Shown here: in pieces, positions 26,691-39,660 of the stretch | Layout of the letters: each line of letters begins with the position of its first letter | How positions within the stretch are numbered: the stretch's first letter is position 1 | DNA from: Timema cristinae | Lineage: Eukaryota; Arthropoda; Insecta; Phasmatodea; Timematidae | Assembly: GCA_039000515.1 (NCBI GenBank) | Contig: JBCFYV010000495.1 | Coordinates: 18,132-82,131 of the forward strand | Length of the DNA: 64,000 nt | Direction of reading: 5' to 3' | Translations under genes and position numbers: made by a program | The notes under the pieces: model-generated | Told to the model about the DNA's origin: nothing | The model's input: only the letters and a program-made list of their open reading frames with translations | Databases searched by the model: none

Positions 26691-29600
26691 TTAAAATTTT
26701 ATCTTATTCATCCCTATGGCCCCCATTTTTAAAAAATTGCCGATCCAACGGGCAGTAAAACGGGACACCAAAAGTTATTTTTCTTTTACAATTAAAAAAA
26801 CCCTATTTCCCCCGTTTCACTCCTTTTGACTTTGTGTTAAAAAATACTAAAGTTTAACACAAGGGAATGAAAACCCCATGTGATGGGGGTCCCAAAGGGA
26901 AGTAAGAAAAAGGGCCCTCATTTTCAAGATATTTATAATTATCAGTGCCTCCTTCTATTAACGTCTAGACCCAAACAAACACCGCAAACAACGTACTTTT
27001 TCATTTTTTTTTTTTTTTCAAGCAAAATTAAAAAAACGAAAGATAAAAAAATAAAACCCGGCACGAAGCGTCAACTAAAAAAAAATAATTAAGAGGTTTT
27101 CTTGAAAAGAAAATTACTACATCCTTTTTATTTTAATAAAACTCCATACAATCTTTCCCTTTTAAAAATTCCCTGGGCCATATTACATTTTAAATATTTG
27201 GTTTTTTTAGAATAATTAAACCACCAAAACACCTTTTTCTCCCCAAATACTTACCTAATAACCAACTTTTTTTATATACCTTTTAACTAAAGCTGATGAG
27301 TTCGGTGGGAAGCCGAATTTGTATGAAAGGAAAATATTTGGGGGTGGGGGGAAGCGGGCAATCACTCAGGGAAAAAAAACCCCCAAATACAACCCGGGCG
27401 GGAATCCCAATGGTTTTTTATTAACTCCCTTTTAAAAAAATGGTAGGGTTAAAATTTAAAAAGTGTAAAAATAAAGTATTCAAATTATAATTTTATAAAA
27501 AAAATTAAACCTTACCGGTCTGAGCATTTAGACTTAAAAAAAAAAAAAATTTACCATTAAACTTCTAACTTGGCCCCTTTTCCCAGCTACCCACTGAACC
27601 TTATATCGTCAATTTTTTTTGATTTTTTTGATCACAAAAATTTTAATAAAGAAGACTGAATCGAAAACTCTACATTCACTGTCGGCAACTGTTTTAAATT
27701 AAAACCCATTTTGAAATCCTGTAAAACAAAGGGGATAAGAAAAACAACCCCAAAAAGAAACTCTCTCTCAAAAGTTTGACCTCCGCGGGTATTGGGGTTT
27801 AAAAACGTTTTACCCTTTAGACCCGATCTTCGCGGGTTTTAAACCCCGCCGGGGTCGACGGCTTTTACTGGCGATAAAAATCCGTGACATAGCTCCCCTT
27901 TTTGAAGGGGAAAAAAACGTCCTCCTATGCGATTGTGGCATGTACCCGAAAACCCGTAACGTGTGTAAAAAATATATTTTCCCCGGGAAAAATTGGAAAG
28001 GGGCCCTTTTTCTCTCGCTCATAGAAATTATCGTGTACTATAAATCACAAAGGTACCAAAAGTGCACGTTAATACCTCAAATAAATAAAAAAATTTCCCC
28101 GATCTTTCTTGGGGTAAAAAAAACCCGTTTTAATGGGAACAAAACCCGGAGAAACTAAAAGAAATGTGATAAACTTTACTTCATGTAAGCGGGCCCACAA
28201 GCGTTAGCCGAAGGAAAAACGGGTATTCACGTAGTTTTTACGAACTTTCCAAATAGTTTTTTACCTCCTATGACACTTTTATGCACCGCATCTTAATTCT
28301 AAAAATCCGCGGGCTGTCACCGCGTGCAGTAATTTTGTATTTTTTAGGAGGGGGGTTTTTAAAGAAAAGACCTTTTTGAAAATATAAACAAAATTTTTTC
28401 GGTAAATTTTATTTAAAAAAAATTAAAAATTGGAAAAAAGGCACCTGAACACGGAAATCAAAACCCGAAGCCCTTTTGGGCCCGTACCCCCAATGCTCTA
28501 CCCACTGACAAATTTAAAGGGGCGCCCCTGCCCCCGGTTTATTCTCCAATCATATTTTAAGACTGAGTCTGTTATAAACTTGTAGAAATCACGGGTACAA
28601 ATGTTTTGCGATCAATTAAAATCACAAGCTATCTGATAACGAAAACCCCCTTCCCACCCAGTGGTTGGCTTTTTGGGCCAAACAAATGTTTATTTCGAAA
28701 AAATGAATTTTTACAATCAAAAACTGAATGATCAATGAGGGGTTTATCCCAAATTTAAAAAACCGTTTTTTTTGATATTTTGGGGTTTTTAAGGGGCCCC
28801 TTATTTAAAATATGAAATTCGAACAAACCTATCAAATGAAGTTTTGATGATCAAAACCCTGTAAACCTTTCCCGCCCTTTTTCCCTAAAATAACAACATA
28901 AGTAACGAATGGAAACAAGTTTTGATTAAAGGCCCTGTTGATGAGGGGTTGGTTTTGGATAAATCCCGTAAATAGCTTATCTTGTTTTTAAAACCCAAAA
29001 CCCTATTTCCTAAAAAAAGTTTTTTTTGCTAAATATTAAACTTTCTAAAAACGAAGGGAAAATTTAAACTTTTTTTATAATTATTATTTTTAGTTTAACG
29101 AATTTATTTTAATAATAAAAGTGAGAATTTAAAAAAAAACCGACCATTTCAAGACTACAAAAAAAATTTTGGTATAAATAAAGGTTTAGAAAATAAAAAA
29201 CAAAAATTCTTTAAAAAAGACCAAAAATTTTAATTTTTCTAATTAAAAAGTAACTGAACCCCTTCGATGTTCACATGGTCTAAAGGGGAGTGGTTCGGGC
29301 CCTTTAAAATTTTTTATTCTCACAGCCCCCTAAATATCCAAAAATATTTCGCGGCCCCCTAGTTTTTACGAAAAATAATTAAGATTATTTTAAAAATGTG
29401 GGTTTTTTTTACTGGGTTATTTAAAAACAAACAAATTAAAAAAAAAGAAATTACTTTTCCCAATTGTATTTAATGGGACCTCGGGTGTTAACACTTTCCA
29501 TTAAAATTTTCTTTTCTGAGTTTAATTGAAAAACTAAATACTATTTTCATTTCGCAAATTTTGTTTTAATAATTAAACCCTTTTGGAAAATTCCCCCCTT

Positions 29601-32279
29601 TCACAAAAATTTTAAAAAAAACAAAGGGCAAACAAATTTTGGGAAAGGGGGTGGTAAACAATGGGGATTATTCTATTTAAACCATGAAATTTTATTGTCC
29701 GTGCTTTTTTCCCGCTTTTCCCTTAAAACCCCGGAAAAATCGAGATCTAAAATCGAGGGGTTTACTGTACTTTCATGCTTTGACATCGAATTTCCCTTTT
29801 TTCAAAACATAAAAAACAAGATAATTTATTTAAAATAATAACAAATAAAATTTTCAATTATTTTTTTTGAGTTTCCCCCCCCCCCCCCCCCGGGTTAAGA
29901 AACGCTGTTTTTAAAGGGGAAGTGATTCGAATCCCCCCTCTTTTCATAAATGAAATTTTCTTTAATGCTTAAAAAACGTTTTCCCCCTTTTTCTTCTACA
30001 CGGGAAAAGATACGGTTTTTTTCTAAATTTTTCCTTTCCCCATCCTTTCCCCCCTTAAGTAAAAGTTTGGATAGCCCAACACGTAATAAAAAAAAAGCCC
30101 ATGCGCGATACAAAACAAAATTTTTAATTTTAAAAAATAATTTTATCTACATATGATTATTTACAAGCTTTTAACTTTAAAAATCGCAGATATTTTTTCT
30201 TTCAAATTTTAATCCTACTAAATTCAATTTTTTATAGGAGGGGTTTTTGCCTGACAGAAAAGTTGCTAGAAAACTACTTTTATGTAAATTTATACGCGAA
30301 GCTATCACTTTTCCCATAGATTTAATTTTAAAACCAAATTTAAAAAAAATTTTTAAAAAAAAAAAAGTAAAAAAAAAAAATATATAACTTTTGGGGGCAA
30401 AAAAAAGGGTTTTTTTTAAAAAGTTTAAATTAAAAGGGTTTTTCTATAAAAAAATTTGGGCGGTAGGCTTCATCAATATACTCCCTGGTTTAAAAGTTAT
30501 TCACATTATGCACTGCATGAGACCTTAAAATGGAAAAAAAAGTTTTTTTTCAAGTTTCTAATTTTTTAAAATTTTTTTAGCGCTGCAGCTTAAAAATCGT
30601 TTAAGGGACTTTTTTACAATATTTGTTAGAAAATTTAAAAGGTGAATTCATAAGTATCCGCATTTGCTTGGAAGAAAAGTGTAAACCCCTTTAGGTAAAA
30701 AACCCCTCAGTTAACCCCACCAGGATCCAATCCGATATACCCGTTAAGTCGCGGGACATCCTGTATAATTTTAAATTTAAACACAATTTGCACAAGCTTG
30801 GGATTTTTAAAGGTCTTAGCACCCCATTGGTGGGGGACGGGACAAAGTAGCCAATTTTAATCGTCTGGGGTTTTAAATTCAGTCATCATTTTTTAAAAAA
30901 AAAAAAAAAATTTAAAGGATTTTAAAAGGGGTTTAAAAAAAAAAAATGCAGGGAAAAGGGGCACAGACTTGGTTTTCGGGAGAGTAAAACTTAAACGAAA
31001 ACGGGAATGACCCGGTTTCCCCCCCCCCCCTTTTTACAGGGTTTTTCGGGGGAGAAAAGAGTAGGGAAAAAAAACCCCACTTCCCCAAAATTTTCCCTAG
31101 TGCGAGATTATCCCGCACAGTCACCGGCAGAAGGGGGCCCTGCAAGTTACTTTGAATGACGGGAAAGGCCGGGAAGGGGGGTTGGGGGGATTTTGGGTGG
31201 GGGGTGGGGGGGAAAAAAAAAACAACTTTTTTTATAAATTTGACAAAATCAAACCCCTACCTCCCCCACCCCCACATACATATTTTCCTGTCCCATTTAT
31301 AAAAAGGGAGGCCTACAAGTAAAAAAAATAGACGCCTACATATTAAAAAAAAAAATTTTAAAAATTTTTAAATACAAAAAAATTTTTTTTAATTTTTTAA
31401 AATTATAAGGGAAAACAGTGTCCCCAAAAACCAAAACAAAAATAAAGAAAAAATAATTAATGGGACGGAAACCCCCACGGACTTTCTCGCTCTTTTTTTG
31501 AAAATGGAGATAATTTTTCTCAAAACCTTTGAATAATGTTTAAACGAAAAAATAAACACTAACAAACCCCGGAAATAAATTTTTAAATATATTTTTTAAA
31601 AACCCTTTTTTTAAAATCCCAGTTTAAATTTTTAATTTTTTTTTTAAAGAATTAATATCCTCCTTTGTATGTTTGGGCCATAAAAAAGATCATGTTTGGG
31701 TCCCAAGGGCAACAATTTTTAATTTAAAATTTTAACTTCCGGGAAAAATTTTTTACATTTTTTTAGGGGTTGCAAATTTTTCCATGCGATCGTATTGCTA
31801 TTAAATTCCTCATTTATAAATTTTTACCAAAAAAAAAAGTAAAAATTGACTATTGAGGGACAAAATACTATAAATCATAGTTTCCCAAAACATTTATCCT
31901 AAGAGGTTTAAGGAAAAAAAAACAAACTTTTAGAGACTTACTTTAATTAATTACTCTGGGAAATTGGGGATTATTTTCGTTAAAACTTTAGTATATCTCT
32001 TTAAAAACTAAAGCTCACAAAAAAATTTTAAATTAAAAAACCTGCCAATATCTTTAGAAACGGTTTTTAAAAAAATATTTCATTAAAAAAAAGTTTTTAA
32101 ATTTTTTAAAATACTACACAATTTTTCAATGAAATTTATTTTTAGTATCTCAAAATTGCGGAGATAAGAATTTTCACTTTTGGGTTTGTTACCAAAAAGT
32201 AATTTTTCCCTTTGGGGAAATGAAAATAGGCAGTTAATTTAAAAAACTTAAACCAAAGACAAATACAATTTTAACAAAA
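26691..32279. other. Low-quality host DNA, no supportable gene
   Basis: Besides the tRNA-like fragment at 28,440-28,530, no repeat or coding signal is recognised. C15 run at 29,875-29,891 and G-rich patch at 31,180-31,215. Confidence 0.6.
28440..28530 (-). repeat. tRNA-like sequence, probable SINE head
   Basis: The minus strand reads CAGTGGGTAGAGCATTGGGG, then GGGTTTTGATTTCCGTG, a homopolymer-distorted B box. The spacing fits a tRNA-derived promoter. Confidence 0.4.
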
Positions 32280-32965
32280 TCTTAGAGGCCGTTTTGAAAA
32301 ATCGGGTTTTTCTCTTTTTCGCTCTTTTTTAATAACTACCTTAATTTTAAATTTAAAAAAGACAAAACAGGCATACGGTCAATGGCAAAAAAACCAAATT
32401 TTTTGGGTTTTTGGGGGGGCCCTTTAGACTCGACATCCAACAAAATTTCAGGTTTGATTTTCGTGTTCGAAAATTTAAAAATTATATATATTTACGTATA
32501 GCTTGAAAGTTATTGATTTTATAAAAAATGCTTCTTATAAAATATTTTTATTATAAAGAGACCTACATATTTGTAACGATAAGCATTATTCATATCTCAA
32601 ATAGTTTAGTAGATATTATAAAAAATATATAATTTACGCATCAGACCGGAGCTCTTAAAGTCATTTTGCCAGAAATATTGAGAGAAGCCATTTTGTTTGG
32701 AATATTTATAAATGTTTAGAAATGAAATTTGATCGAAATCATTAGAGCCGATTTTGAGAAAATTGACTTTCTCGTTTTGCCCTTCAGTAAACTACCCTTA
32801 ATTTTAGGGTTAGATATCCAATCCCAAAAACCCTCGGGGCAACCCTATGAAAAACCCTAGATACCAAATTTTTATCCCGATCGGTAAAATAGTTTAGACT
32901 CTAGTTGGAGTTACAGACAGACGGAAAGTCAAAAAACACTTTTTGGATTCGGGAGGTCATGAAAC
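32280..32965. repeat. Diverged internal duplication, repeat family unknown
   Basis: GAGGCCGTTTTGAAAAATCG ... CTACCTTAATTTTAAA at 32,285-32,355 recurs as AGAGCCGATTTTGAGAAAAT ... CTACCCTTAATTTTAGGG at 32,743-32,810. The segment ends near GTTACAGACAGACGGAAAGT (32,910). It looks like a decayed interspersed repeat without coding frames. Confidence 0.4.
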
Positions 32966-34941
32966 GTCAGTCAATATTAATCAAAATCTTGAGTTCGGTT
33001 TTTTTTGACGATCTCAATAGTTTCTTACCTGTAAGATAACGAGAAAAGTAACAAGATTTGTTGGTGACTTATTCCAAAAAATGAATATTGAGTGAGATAA
33101 ACACGTGACCTGCCTCCCCCCTCCCCCCCCCCCCCCACATACACCAAACACACACAAACACTGACTTCACACACCTGTGTGTTTGTTTTAAATGCTAATC
33201 TCAGAGGAAAATTGATGATGTGATAAACCTCCCCAAAATTAAAGCTATGCAAAGGTGAGTTTAGTATTACCCAATGATACCCTATTACAAGTTTTGAAAG
33301 TATTCAAAATAGTTTTAAAACAATTGAGTTTATAAAAAACAAATACTTGAGACCTGGTCTATTATATTAGAAACCAAGTGAGGCTGTTTGGAAATAAGCT
33401 GGAAGGAAGATTGCATGGGTTCGGACCCAAAGGGGAAAAGAAGAGCTGATTCGAAACACTTTTTCGGTTTCAAAGAATTATTTTCAACTTTTTAATGAGA
33501 ATGTGGCTACCATTAATTCGCGGTATAAATATCCCAAGTCCGACTTATAAGCCGTTAGAAAATATGTTCTTATAACCTATACACAAGAACTAAAAAATGT
33601 AAACTTGATGTTTTTTGGGGCTATTTGACAACATGATTTAAGGGAAAGGGATGAGGAGGGTGTTTAGAGGAATTGTATGTCTCATTTGCTTGTAAATACG
33701 ACGGAAAACCTGATGTGATATATATTTGAAAAATAAGACCCTGTGCAGCCAGCGCAATTTAAATCTCGACCTTACCATCACTGACAATCCAGTAAATTGC
33801 GAGCTTGACGCCGTAGAACAACGTGAACAATTGTGTGGATGAATATATTTTAAAATGACAAATTAGGGTTAATTTGAAAGAAATGCACCAACAGTCGTAC
33901 TAGGAATATAGGTAAAGTACGATGCGGAGTAGTTATAATAGCTCTAAAATGGTATTAGAGTTGAGCAATAAAAGCTTATACTAATTAAAAGTGTAGCGAA
34001 AACATGAATGATATTAAAACTTTCAATATCATTCATAAACCTTGGCGTCACAATACTCATGGCTTGACAAATCATTAAAAAATAAAAATTAACTATTATC
34101 AATTTAAAAACATGTACGTCAAATCAGACAATATATAGATCAGAAAAAAAAACAATCTAATTAATACAAATGTATATTTTGTTTTATAGAGAAATACGTT
34201 AAAACAGGGGAAAGAAGAACGAAATATAAATATATCTGTTGACAGTGTCACTTTACAGCTTAAGTGCTTGAAGATTGTGATATTAGTTCTGAATTAGGTA
34301 AAAGTAAAAACTAGTTCAGATTTTATAAGCTACAACATAAACTTACAAGATAAGAACATGAAGGTCCTTGTTATTTTGTTTGATTACCTATGTAATTGGT
34401 TTAATACTTACTATTGTTTTAAATCTAACACTAAAATCACCGACTGGATGTGTATGTTTATACACGTCATCAACATTAGGCGAAGTATCGAGTTCAAACG
34501 AAAAGGTTTAGACAGAGGAGAAATAATTGAGAAGAAATATGAGCCGTAGAATAAATTTCAAACACTTGTTAGCCAGAGATAAATTTGATGGCGCATTTTA
34601 CTTCCGACAGTTTAAATAGAATTAATCTAAGCTAGGTGTAAAAACACGTAACTTCAGAAACATCTTAACTAATTATGTATTAATGCTTTAGCATCTTGGT
34701 TTAGTAGCCAAATATTACCAACTTAAGATGTTCAAAAAAACCTATCATAATTAGATTAAATTTAAGTGGAATTTGTAACTAATAGGTACGTGTATTTGTT
34801 TTCCTGACAATTTTTTTTTAGCTTTGTCTCACTATGAAAATTGATAAACAAAACCTTACATAAGGTGGATTCTGCCCACACACCCTTTTCACCCAAACAC
34901 ACGTAATTTAAGGACGCTAACAGGATCGCAACTATTTTATT
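32966..34941. other. Clean AT-rich host DNA, no gene seen
   Basis: A purine/pyrimidine tract with C15 and CA-rich sequence lies at 33,110-33,180. The SINE B copy at 33,630-33,830 is listed separately. A 63-codon frame at 34,358-34,549 shows no recognised domain. Confidence 0.6.
33630..33830 (-). mobile_element. SINE family B, diverged copy
   Basis: GGATGAGGAGGGTGTTTAGA, GGAATTGTATGTCTCATTTG, ATCTCGACCTTACCATCACT and GCGAGCTTGACGCCGTAGAA follow the family B pattern. Confidence 0.5.
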
Positions 34942-35621
34942 CAGGGTGGCTACAAAACTTACTGTAAAATTCCCTGACTTTTCAAGTTTTCCGGACAAAT
35001 TTTTTAAAAAAAATCACAAATTAACCTTTTAGTAGTTTTTCTTGGTGTTGCAATTTTTACGTTTATTACTCACATTATTTGCCAAAACAACCCTAATGGC
35101 TACTAACACATTTTTAAGTTATTTTTTCTACCAAGTGTTTTAGATATTATTTGTGGCCTGGGGTAAGAATAGCCATATCTAGCCAAACAAACAAATCTCT
35201 CTCGTTTGTCAAAATATTTAAGTAAAAAATTAATCGAATATTTAAATTCCCTGACTAATTTTTTATATTATCACAGCGTTTTCCTATCTGTTCAGGTTAT
35301 ACACATTGTACTAATTATTAAAATTAGTTAGGGATGAGGAAGGCTGAATTTAGAGGAATTGCACCCGAATCTGCGTGAAGGTAGAGTGGAAAAGATTTAG
35401 GGGGAAAAAACCTTAGTACACCCAAACGAGATTCAAACCCCAATCTCCCTGTCATAGACGGTCTATGTATATTGCGAGACTGACGCCTCAGACAATACGG
35501 CCACCGAAGCAGGTGAACTTATTTTGAATTAAATTCCATGACATTTCCCTGCTATCCCTGACATCAAAAATGCATTGACTTTTCCAGTTTTTCTCAGCTT
35601 TCCCTGTCTGTAGCCACCATG
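34942..35621. mobile_element. MITE with CAGGGTGGCTACA ends, interrupted by SINE B
   Basis: Begins CAGGGTGGCTACAAAAC and ends CTGTAGCCACCATG, giving ~13-bp imperfect inverted termini. The interior is collinear with 61,948-62,388 (ATTCCCTGACTTTTC, TTTCTTGGTGTTGCAATTTT, TAATGGCTACTAA, AAATCTCTCTCGTTTG). Removing the 35,290-35,520 SINE leaves ~450 bp. No transposase is present; it is non-autonomous. Confidence 0.65.
35290..35520 (-). mobile_element. SINE family B inside a MITE
   Basis: AGGTTATACACATTGTACTA, GTTAGGGATGAGGAAGGCTG, CACCCGAATCTGCGTGAAGG, CAATCTCCCTGTCATAGACG and GACGCCTCAGACAATACGGC are collinear with the 58.6-kb copy. The insertion interrupts the MITE at 34,942-35,621. Confidence 0.8.
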
Positions 35622-37804
35622 TTAGTACTTTAAGAGTACCTCTATTTTTTTTCAGAAGGAAGTTCTGTTTCTATAGACATTTCATATTTAATTGTGCCAT
35701 AGAATTATTAAATCGGGTTTTACAAAAGTTTCAAAGCGAAAAATCGTTTAGAACAGGATAATTTGACCAAGATATGGAATTAATATTCAGCTCAAATTTT
35801 CTGAGAAATAGTTTGGAGGATCGGGGTGAGGGTTGAAGTGGCTTTAAATATACCACATTTGTAGTATGATTTTGGTGGAAGAACAGTGGAAGTTAGTTAC
35901 TAAAACAATTTTAATAGATTCATACGACAATCTATGTGATCTGCAGCCGTTACTTTTGATCGACATTATCAAACCTATAAAATAACACTAATAAGATTGT
36001 AAAATTTTATCAATGTTGACCACAATAAATAGTTTGAATTTTTTCTACTGTACTTTAAACAAAAATCAGGGTATTATTGACCTTCTTTTAAATAAAGGCG
36101 CGTTTGAGCACATCAAGGTTTTATAAAGTTATTTTTTTTAAAAAAATTTTATCTTTTCATACGTCAAGTCGGGATCTGAACATCATTTTCGAATTTTTAA
36201 AATTTAAAACACAAAAAAAATTGATAAAACCTATTTCCTACAAAAATTAAAAAACATAACATACATATCTTTTAATTTTTTTTTTAGTTAGTTTTTTAGG
36301 GAACTATCGGGTTTTCTCGGGGTTTTTATTTTCTAAAATATTCAAAAAAATATCTATGTTTCTGGGCCTCCAGTTGCGTGGCAACCAACCCCTGCGTTAA
36401 CAGCCCTTGTTTTTGAACAGTTAATTAAATAAAGATCCGAATGGCAGGGTGCTTGGGGGAGGAGGGGGTTGGGGGGCGGGTTAAAGGGTGTGGGAATTTT
36501 TTTGAATCGGTCTTAATAAAGGGTTAGAGATTCTTATTGATTAAGAATAAATTCAATATAAAGTTACTTTTTTACACTCAAAAACGCAGTCTGAAAAGAA
36601 TAAAAAAATTCGTAAGGGCCCTACATTTTATTTTTGTTGGGGGTTGGTATTTAATAAAAATTTTTTTTTTCCTTTTGGATTTTTTAATTGAAATCTTTAC
36701 TTTTTGGTCTAAGGGGAAGATGTCGGTTCTGTGCTGGGGGGGCCGGGTTTTAATCCCCGGCCCCCGCACAGATTTATTTGATTGCCCAACCCCCGCATTT
36801 ACCTCTGACAAAATTGTATTAACTCAAAAATAATTAAAATAAAAAATTTAAAGGTTTTGTTTTTAAACTACCAAGTACAACTTTATAAAAGCACGGGGAG
36901 ATAAAACAGTCTTTTAATATTTGCGCAATTTTAGTAAGATGATTTATTCATTTTCAAACACTTTCCTTAGGAAGAGCATTTTTAAACATGAAACATACTT
37001 AAATTTAAAAAAATTCCCGGGAATTACGTCACTCTGTATTAAAAGGGGAGGTATTTAATTTTTTGAGGATCTAAAACCTCTTGTAACCAATGCATTGGAA
37101 TTTCAAAGCGAGTAAACAAAAACATACAAATTCCTGTTTTTTTTGACAACGGTCTGGTTTTTTCGACTCTGCCCAAATGACTGGGGTTTTACCTCACCAG
37201 ATCCCCCCCCTTTTTTTTTTTCCCTCTCAATAAAGCGGTTTAAATGTTAATTTTCATTTAGTTCGGTTTGCCGGTGACAGGTAGGTCTAGATTAAAATTC
37301 GACCTAGTTTAACTTAAGGTTTTTTGTAATAACTAAAACGATTTCCTATCTTCTTCACACAAATACGGGTATATTTTCTCTGAATTCTACTTATCATTCT
37401 ACCACGTTAGCGTAACTTTTTATTTAAAACCCCCAAACGGCTAGTGAGGTGCGATTGAAAAAAAAGTCGTTTAAAAATTACGGTTTAGCCTCGAACAACA
37501 CTTTTTTAAAGTGTCACACTTCCCGGCTTTTGATACTATATAGGGTAAATATAAAAGTTTAATTTGTAGTGCATTTTTTTAAATTGGCTAGATTAAAGAT
37601 ATGACAACAATGTGTGCAAAAAAATCATTATATTTTTTCAATGGGGCCCGGGTTCTATGTGTATGTGCATATCTATATGAACATTAATAAAAAAGACACT
37701 AATTTGGAAAAAAACACAATGGGAAAATAATTTTCAGTACCAGGGTCGGGATGAAATCCAACCCTTGTCTTTTGGTCTAGAACAATATATATTTTTTTAA
37801 ATCA
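35622..37804. other. Left flank of the Polinton, no gene seen
   Basis: AT-rich. Base quality drops between 36,120 and 37,250. Only the SINE A fragment at 36,704-36,825 is recognisable. Confidence 0.6.
36704..36825 (+). mobile_element. SINE family A, 5' fragment with tRNA-like head
   Basis: TGGTCTAAGGGGAAGATGTC ... GGCCGGGTTTTAATCCCCGG ... GATTTATTTGATTGCCCAAC ... CATTTACCTCTGACA is collinear with the head of the 57-kb copy, with inflated homopolymers. The open frames over it are artefacts. Confidence 0.75.
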
Positions 37805-37810
37805 CATTAT
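37805..37810. repeat. Target-site duplication, left copy
   Basis: CATTAT lies immediately before the left AGT terminus. The identical hexamer follows the right terminus at 55,676-55,681. Six base pairs is the expected Polinton integrase stagger. Confidence 0.93.
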
Positions 37811-38470
37811 AGTTGTGGTTTCGGGACGTTTCGGTACAGCCATTTATACATAAAACTCCCTATATGTGAGAGCGTTTATATCGAAAACGGTCTATATTTG
37901 GGGGCCCGTTCGGATCAGTCATTTTTTACATAATGGCCTATATGTCAGAGCGTTATATCGAAAACGTTCTGGGGGTCGTTTCTAACAGTCATTTATAATA
38001 AAACTGCCTATATGTCAGAGCGTTTTATATCGAAACGTTCTGGGGGTCGTTTCGTAACAGTCATTTATACATAAAACGCCTATATGTCAGAGCGTTTATA
38101 TCGAAAACGTTCTGGGGGTCGTTTCGTAACAGTCATTTATACATAAAACTGCCTTTTATGTCAGAGCGTTTATATCGAAAACGGTCTATATTTGGGGTTT
38201 TTATTCATCGTTTTGAACCTCTAGCTAGTGGTCTTATGTTGAATGAGCATTGGTTCCATCGTCACAAGGCCTGAACCTCTCCGACCCCTTTTTAAATTAT
38301 TATTAATTAATTTATGCTAATTAAGGATTGAGGTTTTGGAGTTTTAGAGCGTTGTGGGAGCATGAGACAAGAGGTACTTTCTCCTCCGGATGCCCGAATT
38401 AAATGACACAAGCTGGCTCGCGGTTCTGCTGACAACTCAGCCTTTCACTTTTCCCTCCCACCCCTCCCTA
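37811..38470 (+). repeat. Left terminal inverted repeat of the Polinton
   Basis: This ~660-bp segment is the reverse complement of 55,017-55,675. The similarity runs from the terminal AGTTGTGG, through the ~73-bp tandem units, an AT-rich spacer with TTAATTAA-type sequence (38,290-38,325), the GCATGAGACAAGAGG stretch, and CTTTCACTTTTCCCTCC, then fades after 38,470. The differences between the arms are mostly single-base indels and homopolymer changes. An open frame across its inner end (38,390-38,587) is not considered a gene. Confidence 0.95.
37845..38205 (+). repeat. Tandem ~73-bp units in left inverted repeat (about 5 copies)
   Basis: The core CGTTTATATCGAAAACG recurs near 37,873, 37,946, 38,018, 38,092 and 38,166. 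Between cores the unit contains GGGGGTCGTTTCGTAACAG and CATTTATACATAAAACTGCC. The first and last units carry a TCTATATTTGGGG variant where the middle ones read TTCTGGGGG. Units differ by small indels. Confidence 0.9.
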
Positions 38471-38844
38471 AGAGCGGGGTTGTTCATCCTGGTTTTCCCC
38501 CCTCCCCGGGTCATTACCTTCTGGGGGGCGACGTACCGAGCAATAACCTCCATTCACCTTGGGGAGTCATTGTGTTTCTCAAAATAGACACCTGTAAGGA
38601 AGCTATAAAAAGTCCCGTTACACGGCAGATTCGCTTTTACATTCCGTGAAAGCGGCCGGCCCAAGTCAGCTCTCAACGGGGGAAATAATATTGAATTTAA
38701 TGTTCGCAATATATCCCTATGAAAGTTTAGCCCACACATCAAGCATCAAACATTTGCGAGAGTACCTTCAGATGCACTGAGGGAGGGTAGATTTTAGCGA
38801 GGGCCCGTTTTGCACGGTGAATTTACTGTAGTTTGTAATTCGTG

Positions 38845-38912
38845 TGTCTAGATTGGATTCGAACCAGAGCCCATAAAAATACGGGAGCGCCTTACCGACG
38901 GCCCGATTGTTA
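38845..38912 (-). repeat. tRNA-like (SINE-head) fragment in left arm
   Basis: On the minus strand there is an A-box-like GTCGGTAAGGCGCTC followed by a B-box GGTTCGAATCC ~35 nt later. This is a tRNA-like polymerase III promoter with no convincing cloverleaf. It is probably a tRNA-derived SINE head or a tRNA pseudogene rather than a working tRNA. Confidence 0.4.
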
Positions 38913-39079
38913 GTTACCCCCTTAATAGGCGATAACACCGCACAACTTCGACTCAATGTTAATAATTCTCTCCCCCTCTGAAAGACGGACTAAGTACAGA
39001 AAATTAAATGGCTAACCCTCGGTAATTGTTCTGTATAACGAATATGAAAACGGGTATTTGTTTTATCATTGCACGTTAA

Positions 39080-39660
39080 CATAAAAATGACCACATGGTT
39101 AAGGCGCTACTATAGCAAAAGACTATACTACATAAGCACCGTGTTTTTTTTCCCTAGATTATTTACTTATAAAACTTATGTAAAAGTTATTATTTATGTT
39201 ATCAAAATATATATAGCCGCCATGTTTTTTTTTCCCGAGGTATTTAACATAGGAAATGTGTAAAGGTTATACATTTTTTTAATATTTAATATTATATTAA
39301 TTGCGTACAGGGTTTGTCGTGCTTGCTTATCGGCCCACTAGATGGCATTGAAAGCCTGTATAGTTAATGTGAGGTTTCTAGGAGAGTTTACAAATAATAA
39401 ATAAGGCAATAGGTTTTCTTTAACAATTTGCTGAGTATTTATCATACGCCGGCATGTGATATTTTAAAAGGGTCAGAACCCGTATTCATCCCGTCAAGTC
39501 AGGTGATCTGCAGTACAAATAATTCTAGGGAAAGAAAGCAAATAAAAGTTCTGTCTGAATACTCACTATTTAACATATTCATACGTCTCAACATGTGATA
39601 TAAGCATATACTTTAAACAGGCAGAACCCCCTATTCATACGTCAAGTACTCACAGTCGGC
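39080..39660. repeat. Two short direct-duplication pairs in left non-coding arm
   Basis: A ~55-bp segment (GTGTTTTTTTTCCC..., ending TAAAAGTTATT) at ~39,140 recurs imperfectly at ~39,222. A ~65-bp segment containing CATGTGATAT, CAGAACCC and CGTCAAGT at ~39,450-39,505 recurs at ~39,590-39,650. No coding potential is seen in between. Confidence 0.55.

Noticed and set aside
37845..38205. Regular repeat array, considered as CRISPR-like
   Set aside because: The units are contiguous tandem repeats without unique spacers, mirrored in the other inverted repeat, in an animal genome.
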